Position numbers and translations under genes: made by a program. This document shows positions 18,928 through 29,900 of a stretch of DNA of 64,000 nt, piece after piece; the first letter of the stretch is position 1, and every line of letters begins with the position of its first letter. Origin of the DNA: Diplolepis rosae (taxonomy: Eukaryota; Arthropoda; Insecta; Hymenoptera; Diplolepididae); assembly GCA_030998225.1 (NCBI GenBank), contig JAPYXD010000746.1, positions 3,162,001 to 3,226,000 of the forward strand. The letters are read 5' to 3'. The notes under the pieces were generated by a model. That model searched no databases. It was given only the letters and a program-made list of their open reading frames with translations, and had not been told where the DNA came from.

Positions 18928-21900
18928 TCAATGCATGAGTATCTCCATTTGAACAAGTTTGCTATTAGTTTCATTCGGCATTCGGTATGGCAGAGTTCCT
19001 GCAAAACTCGTTAAAGCGCGTGCCTGTTCTCGCAGATCTCTGAGTTGTTGTTCCCTAGCAACTTCGTCGCCAGGTTCCGTTGAACGCAACTTCTGATATT
19101 GCCTGTAAAGAATTGTCATTGTGGCTAATAGTACATCAGCTAATGTACCTGAAACTTCTGGCGAAACACGTCGTAAAGCAGTAACTCGTTCATCCACTTC
19201 CTTCACATTCAAAGGTAACAATTTCGACTCCGTGATAGTCTAAAGAAAATACCTTCATTTATTTTTTCACAATTATTAAAATTTGAAATAAATGTTTGTA
19301 CTAACTTACCATCAAAGCACTTTGATATTGCTGATTGTGAAACTGATCAAAGAATACCATTAGATCTCTCAACGTATAAAAAGCTGCTACTAATTCCGAA
19401 GCAGCTTGAATTGAGATTCCTTGATACCTGAAAACAAAAAATCTCAATTATAATATCTAACAAATAAGAATAAACATGATTTTATTTTTTAATTTTCGAT
19501 CATATTACCTGAGACTTATTTCAGTTGCCATTTCCTGTAATCGCGATCTCAACGAAGCAGAATCTCCCCTTTGACTCACGACTTGTGCTAGCAACATACA
19601 CATTGTACTTAAGACTTTTTCATGATTTCCTGCAAGATCGTACATCATCACAGCATCTTCCAAAAGTCCTTTTCTATATAGGGTTTCAGCAGCGATATTT
19701 ATAACATCTTCTGTATTGACCTGGAATTGATCCAGTATCCCTGGCAGTCGCTGATCCCTATCAATTTTTCCAATTAGCAAGGCACGGTTTGAGGGCGTTG
19801 CATCCACCGCCATTTCTGCAGTTGATGCTGCAAACATGTTTCTCTCATAAGGATCCTTCATGCACCTGAAATTAAAAATTCAAGAGTAATAAAAGACGAT
19901 GTGAAAATATTGAAACAATAAATGTAACTTTCCGACGCTCATTCTGTGTCAAAAAAAATGGAGTGGTGATTCAGATAGATTTTTTTCCAGTAGATTACGA
20001 ATCTAAAATCCAAAATGTCCCATAATAACAAATTTTAAACAAAATAGTCATAAAAAAAAACGATTTTGGAAGCTTGAATCTTGAACTTTAAAGTTATGAA
20101 GCAAAAAACCACGTAATAATACTGTGAAATGGTGGCGAGTGAAGAAACTCATGATAATATAATTATAACTAAAATTTAAGGTTCATGCATTCATTTGAAT
20201 TTACTTAGAACATTTTCAACTGCGCTGCGCCATACCGCGGTGTTGTCACTTGATTTTTTGCAACATAAAATTAATATTTAAACTTTCATTTGAGTCTAAT
20301 CGGAGCATTCTATCATGTCACATTTTCTTAACTTGTCTTAAAAAACTGTCAAAAACTTTATTTTTACCTTTTGACCCCGTTTTTCTAAAACTTCCTGTGA
20401 TGGAATATTTTATATTTCAGATTTATGATCGACGGCAACGAAAAATATCTTCCCTTTTATTCACAGAAGTTTTAAAAAGTGAAACATTGTATCTTACCTC
20501 AACAAAAATAGGTAATGAAGACTTTCCTTTGGATCTGAAGACTCGAATCTTTTTACGTAAAGCAGTATTAGTCTTGCAAAATTTAATCTCTTCGCTGGAG
20601 GTTTATCAGCAACATCTGTACTTATTAGTGGTGCTAAAACACTCTGACTAACGGCTAGTAAATTGTGTTCGTGCATAGCTGCGGCTAAATGAACCGCATG
20701 GGACAAATGACGAGCACCTGCTCCTCTAGCCAAGAACTCTATCGCTGATTCGAACTGACCAGTGAGAAAAAGCATGGAGAAGTACAAGAAAGGCTGTTCG
20801 TGGGCATGATAATATGATTCACCTGCAAATTTCGTGACTTTGAAAAAAAATACTTTTGCTAACAAGAAAACCCTGACGAAGTAAACAATTGAAACTTTTT
20901 TGATACATTGTGGAAATAAAGAGCATCAGAAGTTATAAAAGTGTATTTTCTATCCGAGTTATAATCTATAATCAAAAGACTAAAAGTTTCTTCGATCTTT
21001 TCATAAAAAGAACTATGTAATCACGTCTGAAATCTCTGCGAAGTACAGCTGCAATGCACTTGAAGTAACTACGACATTTAGTAGGACATGTTTTTGGGGA
21101 CATAAAAGTCAGTATAAGCACAAAAAATAAGTAGTTTTCATAACTTTTAGTGCTCTTCATTAGTACAGTTTCCACTAAGCGAGTTTGTAACTTGTTAGTC
21201 CACTTGTACCCTTGCAAGTTCAATTATAGACCCTTATCTAAAGAACATTATTGAAATATCAAATTACCATACACTTCTAATATTGTCGCCTGTAAACTGT
21301 CTAAAGTCAGTTTATGTTCAGGATCTGGTTGTTCCCTGATTTGGCATAACTTGAGCCACAAATAATCGTCAGCTGTAGACATGACTTCCGAATGAAGATC
21401 GTCGGGTTCGCAAGGAACCAATGCACAGTAGGCTGCTCTTTTGTAAGGATCAGTGGCAGATCTAACATGTTTTCTGTAATGTAATTTTAATATAGACTCT
21501 GCCCGCCCTCCAGGTCGAAATTGAGGATCTTTAGAAGCTTCCTCGAGTGCCTGTCTGAATTCTTGAAACGCCGAACCACATTGATTTAGACATTGGAGTG
21601 CAGCTTTGAAGTCTCCAGACCTCATGCAATAATAAACAAGAGGCCAGAGAGGTTTATCTTCAATAAGAACGTCTTCCAAATCTCGAAAATTGTGTATTTT
21701 AATGCCAACAAAGCTTTTTACCAAGGGTAAGGTCCCTGGCATTCCACCTCGTTTTGCTTGAGCTAGGTTTTCATTCACGACTGAATTCATGAACTCTTTG
21801 TATCTATTTTCGAGATACTTTCGTGCTTGGTAAACAATTTTTTGTTCCACGAGAGGACTACTCCTTGATTTTATTTGATCTCCTCTGGGTGTAGGGGGGA

Positions 21901-22935
21901 TTTCAATCATGCATTTGACCATTTGCCACATGTCTAGAACTTTCTTGTCATTAAAGGATTCGGCAGCTTTGGAGAACGATGAAAATAAACTGGGTCTTTT
22001 AACACCTCTAAGGACATGATCGTTGTAGTTTTGCAGTTCTTTGGCGTATGCAACTTCCATGCTAGTAAGTCCACTGATCATTGAGCCAGCTAATTTTGTA
22101 CGTTGCGGTGTTCCCCGTAAATCCACCAGTTCGCCAGATGGGGCCGTCATGGCATTCATGATCTCGAATCGCATTTGCTTCCATTCTCCTAGCATGTGTT
22201 CCAATTGTTGTACTCTGTTTAACTGAAATGTCTAAAATTCAAATTATTTAAGGATTATAACTGAACTGATTTTGAAATGAAATCAGTAATAATGTAGATT
22301 TTCATTTCAATTAGACCATATGCAGAGAATTCTGCAAAGTTGTAGGTAAATTTAAAAGACATAAATAAAATGTAACTTTTTATGAGAAAGAAAAATCAAA
22401 GAATAAACTCACATCCTTATGCACTTGTTCAATAATAGATAAAATAGCATTTTCCTTCTCATTTCTTAGGTAACTAACGATATCCGTATCTGCAATTGGA
22501 TCCAATGGTTCGAAAGTTCTTCTTGTACTCAACGAATTGAGCTTTTGAGAAATTTGAGGCAGATCAATGCCTCGGGAACCCAATAGAAGATGACTGAAAT
22601 TCAAATAGTCTTTAAATATACGAACAAGGTTTGGAAATCAAATTTGCAGAGCAATGAATTTATGAATTTTTGAAAAAAAAAGAAAATCTAGAGTTAAACT
22701 CCAAACAAAACAAGTACTCTAATCTAGGAATAATAAATAAAACTTGAAATAAAACTTACGCCTGCACCTGATTATCTTGTGTTCCAGTTTGCATAACACG
22801 CGAAAGCAGCTCATTAGAATCTTGTAGAATTTGTCTAAGATTTCTTTCGACTTGAGGAAGTTCTCCATTCCCTTCTACGGCTGCCGAAAGTTGTTCAGCT
22901 TCTCTTAAAAGCTCATTAAAATCACTGTCTCCCAT
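18928..22935 (-). CDS. Nup93: Nuclear pore complex protein Nup93
   Basis: Seven exons on the - strand: 22935-22760, 22593-22413, 22231-21268, 20822-20498, 19865-19509, 19427-19310 and 19239-18928. The introns are GT-AG and in phase, giving 2433 coding bases and 810 residues (human NUP93 has 819). The Nic96/Nup93 alpha-solenoid domain covers most of residues about 200-800. Recognisable segments are [16 protein letters not shown] at the start, [25 protein letters not shown]-like [30 protein letters not shown], and the C-terminus [11 protein letters not shown]. The N-terminal helical part anchors the Nup62 subcomplex, and the solenoid links inner-ring partners Nup205/188, Nup155 and Nup53. I see no stop or frameshift, so it is probably functional despite lying about 3.3 kb from satellite DNA. 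Confidence 0.95.
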
Positions 22936-23336
22936 TTTTAAAAAATATCTTCAAAAACAAAGTTATAAAATAAACTACTTGTCTTACTAGTTATTCCAAT
23001 TTTAGTTTTAAATGATTGAATTTTTTAATTATTTTGAAACTGTAATTTTTCGTTGCAAATTTGTATCATTTTACGTAATTTTCAACACTCTTCTAACTAT
23101 TTAATTCATTCAAAAACTATGAAAAACTTTGAATGAAGCCACCACCGTCACATAACCTCACATTTCTCTAGAAAACGCGGGGTGCGGGCTTCGAACCTTG
23201 AGATTTGAAGATCATAGGTCGTCTTCTTCTTCACTTATTAGCTTCTTGATCAAAGAACAAATGGCCAGAACAAACACGTGGAGCCTTATCGGCTCAAATT
23301 AACTCTCCAATTACGAACAGTTTATTAAGATCATAG
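22936..23336. other. Nup93 upstream region
   Basis: About 400 bases between the Nup93 start and the right-hand CAGCCCC element. It is AT-rich near the start codon, with a GC-richer patch around 23176-23200 (GAAAACGCGGGGTGCGGG) that could be the promoter zone. No TATA box or defined motif can be argued with confidence. Confidence 0.4.
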
Positions 23337-23737
23337 CAGCCCCCGGAATCTCTGGAGTTGAAAATGTCACAGATGTTGACCGTTGGCCACCGTGGCGCTG
23401 GCTGTTCATGAGGCCGACCTTATACAGATTAGCATTATAAAACATTGAAATTTAACGTTTTTTGTAAAAATTGGTGTCTGAAGTGCTTTTGTGTGCTTTT
23501 TAGGTAAATTGGAATGGTTTTAACAGTCGGTGATATAAAAATTTAAGTGAAAATGCGGAAATTTGTTGCTGTAGGTTGCAAAACAGGCTACACGTAATGC
23601 TCTGAAAAAGTGCATTGTTTTGTGGTTTATTTATCATGAGCGCCTTTAACTTATTAAAATTTAATCTATACTAAATTTAAAACGCTTCGAATAAAAAAAT
23701 CAACAAAGCTGACTGACTGAACTTAAGGTATTATAGA

Positions 23738-24525
23738 TAGGGATGGGCGATCTTAAAAAAAAAGAATTGATTCTGAAATTATTGATTCAATTTGATCGAT
23801 TAATCGGTTAAAAAGATCGATTTTTGAATCGATCTTCAAAAATCGATACCTTTTTCTGAAAATGATAAATTTCTGTAAAATAACCTTTTTTTAAAATGTT
23901 TTATAACAATTGGACATATAATTGTTACTTGCATATTTTGTGAATTTAAATTATCAAAATAAAAAAGTGTTTATATCAATAAAAAGGAAATTAGGCTTAA
24001 AAAACACACTATATTTGCGAATCAGGAACGTTTTTTATTTTTTTAAATTGCACAATTTCTAAAGCAATGCGTATTATTAGTGATAAAGTTTCTGACATAA
24101 ATATGAAGTATTACTATAAAGTTTATAATATTAATATACTTGGAACTTTGCATATCACTTAAAGTATTATTTATGATAAAATTTCTGGGATAAATATGAA
24201 GTATTACTGTAAAGTTTATAATATTAATATACTTTGAACTTTGCATATCACTTAAAGTATTATTTATGATAAAATTTCTGGCATAAACATGAAGTATTAT
24301 TATAAAGTTTATAATATTAATATACTGTGTATATCACATTAAGGATATTCTCGTGGTCGATCCCTTGATCTCACTTTTAAACTAAAAAACAACTCATAGA
24401 AATAGGAAACAGGAAAAAAGAAAGGAGAATCGTTCGTAAACATCGAAAAAAAATATCAATCCAACCGATTAATCAAGTAAAAAAGATCGATCTCCGTAGA
24501 ATCGAATCGAGATAGCCCATCCCTA
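23738..24525. mobile_element. 788-bp non-autonomous hAT element nested in copy 2
   Basis: The ends TAGGGATGGGC and GCCCATCCCTA are perfect 11-bp inverted repeats. The TSD ATTATAGA (23730-23737 and 24526-24533) is perfect. Copy 1 of the host element has the empty site with a single copy of the target, near 15645-15655. Subterminal GATCGAT-type motifs recur at both ends. There is no transposase; the 67-codon frame at 24043-24246 is a product of the internal tandem repeat. Confidence 0.9.
24075..24335. repeat. 93-bp tandem repeat, about three units, inside the hAT element
   Basis: Units share ATATGAAGTATTACT, then AAAGTTTATAATATTAATAT, then TTTGCATATCACTTAAAGTA. The motif starting ATATGAAG recurs at 24101 and 24194, and as ACATGAAG at 24287, a spacing of 93 each time. 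The third unit is truncated near 24335. Confidence 0.8.
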
Positions 24526-25317
24526 ATTATAGATAAAATACACATAATAAATTATGTGCATATGAGATCTAAATATCCATTATATTATTATGAAATATAG
24601 TATATTATGTTGATTATTATTTATTACAAACATCTTTGTTCTTAGTGTTTACAAATACTTATAAAGGAATTTTATAAATTCTTTATATTTGTTACTTTTT
24701 CAAATGTACGTTCATTCCTTATGTGAAAGTTTTGTTCATAAAAATGTAATTTTTTCAATTACTGAGAAGTTTTAAAATATAAAATACAAAATGTCCTATA
24801 ATAAAATCTAATTTTTCTAACAAAATCAAGATGATATAATTAATACCCGTATTATAATTCAATTTGATGGAATTTCAATAGCCAATTTTTCTATTATAAT
24901 ATGTAAGACTGATATAATATCAGTAATATTGATAGTATAAATAAATATTGTATTTTTATTTAATAATCACTATGTAAATATTAATGTTAAAACGAAGATA
25001 ACAGAACTTTGATTTCAATTTCCAGCCAGAATTACAAAGACAATTTTGCCCAAATTTCAAGCATATTACCCTTTATATCAGTAAAAATTGCTTTAAATAA
25101 TTTTTAAAACTTTCTAGTTTAATGTGTTGTAAAAAAAAATATGATCAAGTAGTTTTTATCCCCAAAAATTTAATTTTTATGCATTTTTCCCATACATTAA
25201 AATGAATTCAGGCCACATGAACAATCAGCGCCCCTAGCGGCCACGGTCAATTCTTGTGACTTTTTCGTTTCGCGGATTACGTGCATTCTGGCTAAGATGC
25301 AGGGGGCTGGATCATAG

Positions 25318-26240
25318 GTATTGGCAGCCGTATGCATCAGCCCGTATTTCACGATTGTAACTTGACCCCGTTAGTGTCCTAAGTTGAATTCCTAAGTTAG
25401 TTTGCCGAATCGTCACAAGCGGCGCTAACTGTATCATCACTCCCTGAAAATGCACAGTAACATACGAAGAATTTAATAAAAAAATTTTTTAAATATATTA
25501 TTCAATGCCATCAACAAGTAAAAGAGATCAGACTTTAAATAATAATATTATTTGAATATTTTGAATTAAATTTTCCCCTTTTTATTCATATTTATCTCGT
25601 ACAAAAACTATTTTGAAACATTCAGCTGATATTAGAATTTAAATATTAATATCTCTTTTATTCCTTTTTGGCATTGAATAATAACTTTTTAAAAATTGTT
25701 ATGTTTAATTGTCTACATATCACTGCATTTATATTATTTTTTTGAGGTAAAATTAAGTTGAAAAATGGAAAAAAAAATGAAAAATTCTGAACAAGGAACG
25801 AAGTTGATGAGAGTTGTAATTAGTTGGAAATCATTATCAATAATTAAAGAAAATAGAATATAAAATAAGGTGAATATAATTTTTTTTTAAATAGTTAACC
25901 GACATTAATAATAACAGTATAATAAGAACAATTAATTTTTTTTTTCATTTTCAAATCCAAAAGTAGTCTATCTATATCCGTTTTCATCCTCTCTATTCAC
26001 GAAATTTTGGAAACAACTTTTTATGTACTTTGGAAACAAACAAGTAGAAACTGGACCAAATTATTCATATAAGCATGCTACTCTTCTCAAGTATCACATG
26101 CCCTCAAAGCTCATAATATTAGTAATAGATCAAATAAATTACATTTCTAGAAATCACGTCAGAGGTAATGAAATTTTGCATTTAGTGACCTAAAAATGAA
26201 GCGTTTTTGTATAGGACTGAAGCTTCAGACGTATATTCTG
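25318..26240. other. AT-rich spacer before the satellite, no gene seen
   Basis: About 920 bases with no frame above background and no clear repeat in this window. The first 120 bases are moderately GC-rich (CGTCACAAGCGGCGCTAAC); the rest is AT-rich with T and A runs. It separates the last transposon from the first satellite homology. Confidence 0.5.
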
Positions 26241-26430
26241 ACCAAAATTTTTTTTTTCATTTGTGGACGGATTATGTCAAAACTTTAATAAAAATAGGTT
26301 TAAGACAAGTCTTACGTTTCTAAATGCAATATCTTGCTCAAAAAATCAAAAACTAACCGAACATTCGTTAATTTTAAGTTAGACGGTAAATTCTCACCCA
26401 AATCTAAAAACTTGTTACATTTTTTACATG
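26241..26430 (-). repeat. Inverted partial satellite unit at the array edge
   Basis: This block is the reverse complement of satellite subunit A1 plus a little of the preceding subunit (CTAACCGAACATTCGTTAA; AAATGCAATATCTTGCTC). It meets the forward array at 26430/26431, where TTTTTACATG abuts TCACAAG. With the first forward unit it forms a palindrome with arms of about 180 bp and a short off-centre loop. Homology fades at about 26240. Confidence 0.85.
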
Positions 26431-26465
26431 TCACAAGTTTCTAGTTTTGGGTGAGAATTTACCGT

Positions 26466-26943
26466 CTAACGTAAAATTAACGAATGTTCGGTTAGTTTTT
26501 GGTTTTTTTAGCAAGATATTGCATTTAGAAATGTAAGACGGGTATTAAACCTATTTTTATTAAAGTTTTGACATAATCCGTCCATAAATGGAAAAAAAAA
26601 ATTTTTCGTCTAACTTCGAATCTACAATTTTCGAGTCAGTTTTTACCCATTTTGACTGTCTTTCCACAAATGAATTTTTATTAAATAATTTTTTTTAAGT
26701 AGCCCTTGTTATCGTCTTTCAGGTGGGGCATGTGAAAAATGTCACAAGTTTCTAGTTTTGGGTGAGATTTTACCATCTAACTCAAAATCATCGAATTTCG
26801 AGTCAGTTTTTACCCATTTTGACTGTCTTCCCACAAATGAATTTTTATTAAATAATTATTTTTAAGTAGCCCTTGTAATCGTCTTTCAGGTGGGACATTT
26901 AAAAAATGTCACAAGTTTTTAGTTTTAGGTGAGAATTTACCGT
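26466..26943 (+). repeat. First complete satellite unit (reference)
   Basis: A1 is 26466-26609, A2 is 26610-26776 and B is 26777-26943, a total of 478 bp. Subunit starts are set at CTAAC (TTAAC in the next unit). This unit has the A-tract GAAAAAAAAAATTTTTCG at the A1/A2 border. Confidence 0.9.
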
Positions 26944-29900
26944 TTAACTTAAAATTAACGAATGTTCGGTTAGTTTTTCATTTTTTGAGCAAGATATTGC
27001 ATTTAGAATCGTAAGACTGGTATTAAACCTATTTTTATTAAAGTTTTGACATAATCCGTCCATAAAAGGAAAAAAAAAATTTTTCGTCTAACTTCGAAAC
27101 TACAATTTTCGGGTCAGTTTTTGCCCATTTTGACTCTCTTCCGACAGATGAATTTCCATTAAATAATTTTTTTTAAGTAGCCCTTGTTATCGTCTTTCAG
27201 GTGGCGCATGTGAAAAATGTCACAAGTTTCTAGTTTTGCGTGAGAGTTTACCGTCTATCTCAAAATCATCGAATTTCGGGTCAGTTTTTACCCATTTTGA
27301 CTGTCTTACGACAAATGAATTTTTATTAAATAATTTTTGTTATGTAGCCCCTGTTATCGTCTTTCAGGTGGGGCATGTAAAAAATGTAACAAGTTTTTAG
27401 TTTTGGGTGAGAATTTACCGTCTAACTTAAAATTAACGAATGTTCGGTTAGTTTTTGATTTTTTGAGCAAGATATTGCATTTAGAAACGTATAACAGGTA
27501 TTAAACCTATTTTTATTAAAGTTTTGACATAATCCGTCCATAAATGGAAAAAAAAAATTTTTCGTCTAACTTCGAATCTACAATTTTCGGGTCAGTTTTT
27601 GCCCATTTTGACTCTCTTCCGACAGATGAATTTCCATTAAATAGTTTTTTTTAAGTAGCCCTTGTTATCGTCTTTCAGGTGGGGCATGTGAAAAATGTCA
27701 CAAGTTTCTAGTTTTGGGTGAGATTTTACCATCTAACTCAAAATCATCGAATTTCGAGTCAGTTTTTACCCATTTTGACTGTCTTACGACAAATGAATTT
27801 TTATTAAATAATTATTTTTAAGTAGCCCTTGTAATCGTCTTTCAGGTGGGGCATGTAAAAAATTTCAGAAGTTTCTAGTTTTGGGTGAGCATTTACCGTC
27901 TAACTTAAAATTAACGAACGTTCGGTTAGTTTTTGATTTTTTGAGCAAGATATTGCATTTAGAAACGTAAGACAGGTATTAAACCTATTTTTATTAAAGT
28001 TTTGACATAATCCGCCCATAAATGTAAAAAAAAAATTTTTCGTTTAACTTCGAATCTACGATTTACGCGTCAGTTTTTGCCCATTTTGACTGCCTACCGA
28101 CAAATGAATTTTGAATAAATAATTTTTATTATGTAGCTCTTGTTATCGCCTTTCAGGTGGGGTGTGTGAAAAATGTCACAAGTATCTAGTTTTGGGTGAG
28201 TATGTACAGTCTAACTCAAAATCATCGAATTTCGGGTCCGTTTTTACCCATTTTGACTGCCTTCCGACAAATGAATTTTGAATAAATAATTTTTATTACG
28301 TAGCTCTTGTTATCGCCTTTCAGGTGGGGTGTGTGAAAAATGTCACAAGTTTCTAGTTTTGGGCGAGAATTTACCGTCTAACGTAAAATTAACGAATGTT
28401 CGGTTAGTTTTTGGTTTTTTGAGCAAGATATTGCATTTAGAAATGTAAGACGGGTATTAAACCTATTTTTATTAAAGTTTTGACATAATCCGTCCATAAA
28501 TGGAAAAAAAAAATTTTTCGTCTAACTTCGAATCTACAATTTTCGGGTCAGTTTTTGCCCATTTTGACTCTCTTCCGACAGATGAATTTCCATTAAATAA
28601 TTTTTTTTAAGTAGCCCTTGTTATCGTCTTTCAGGTGGGGCATGTGAAAAATGTCACAAGTTTCTAGTTTTGCGTGAGAGTTTACCGTCTATCTCAAAAT
28701 CATCGAATTTCGGGTCAGTTTTTACCCATTTTGACTGTCTTCCGACAAATGAATTTTTATTAAATAATTTTTGTTATGTAACCCCTGTTATCGTCTTTCA
28801 GGTGGGGCATGTAAAAAATTTCAGAAGTTTCTAGTTTTGGGTGAGCATTTACCGTCTAACTTAAAATTAACGAATGTTCGGTTAGTTTTTGATTTTTTGA
28901 GCAAGATATTGCATTTAGAAACGTATAACAGGTATTAATCCTATTTTTATTAAAGTTTTGACATAATCCGTCCATAAATGGAAAAAAAAATTTTCGTCTA
29001 ACTTCGAATCTACAATTTACGGGTCAGTTTTTGCCCATTTTGACTCTCCTCCAACAGATGAATTTTTATAAAATAATTTTTTTTAAGTAGCCCTTGTTAT
29101 CGTCTTTCAGGTGGCGCATGTGAAAAATGTCACAAGTTTCTAGTTTTGCGTGAGAGTTTACCGTCTATCTCAAAATCATCGAATTTCGGGTCCGTTTTTA
29201 CCCATTTTGACTGTTTTTCGACAAATGAATTTTTATTAAATAATTTTTGTTATGTAGCCCCTGTTATCGTCTTTCAGGTGGGGCATGTAAAAAATGTCAC
29301 AAGTTTCTAGTTTTGGGTGAGAATTTACCGTCTAACGTAAAATTAACGAATGTTCGGTTAGTTTTTGGTTTTTTGAGCAAGATATTGCATTTAGAAATGT
29401 AAGACGGGTATTAAACCTATTTTTGTTAAAGTTTTGACATAATACGTCCATAAATGGAAAAAAAAAATTTTTCGTCTAACTTCGAATCTACAATTTTCGG
29501 GTCAGTTTTTGCCCATTTTGACTCTCTTCCGACAGATGAATTTCCATTAAATAGTTTTTTCTAAGTAGCCCTTGTTATCGTCTTTCAGGTGGGGCATGTG
29601 AAAAATGTCACAAGTTTCTAGTTTTGGGTGAGATTTTACCATCTAACTCAAAATCATCGAATTTCGAGTCAGTTTTTACCCATTTTGACTGTCTTACGAC
29701 AAATGAATTTTTATTAAATAATTATTTTTAAGTAGCCCTTGTAATCGTCTTTCAGTTGGGGCATGTAAAAAATTTCAGAAGTTTCTAGTTTTGGGTGAGC
29801 ATTTACCGTCTAACTTAAAATTAACGAACGTTCGGTTAGTTTTTGATTTTTTGAGCAAGATATTGCATTTAGAAATGTAAGACGGGTATTTTAAACCTAT

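Larger units (their letters stand above)
23337..25309 (-). mobile_element. CAGCCCC-type TIR element, copy 2 (inverted)
   Basis: Starts CAGCCCCCGGAATCTC and ends GATGCAGGGGGCTG. It is flanked by a perfect 8-bp TSD GATCATAG (23329-23336 and 25310-25317). The interior is the reverse complement of copy 1 (14873-15998) with scattered differences. Removing the nested hAT insert and its TSD leaves about 1177 bp, versus 1126 bp in copy 1. The inverted repeats are fuller here (TGTCACAGATGTTGACCG near the left end, TGTTCATGAGGCC inside). No transposase frame is present. Confidence 0.85.

Noticed and set aside
20250..20651. 133-codon + strand frame overlapping Nup93 exon 4
   Set aside because: Antisense to a well-supported Nup93 exon and extends into an intron. 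Composition is that of a shadow frame.
20972..21223. 83-codon frame in a Nup93 intron
   Set aside because: It lies wholly within intron 3 (20823-21267), has no domain and is AT-driven.
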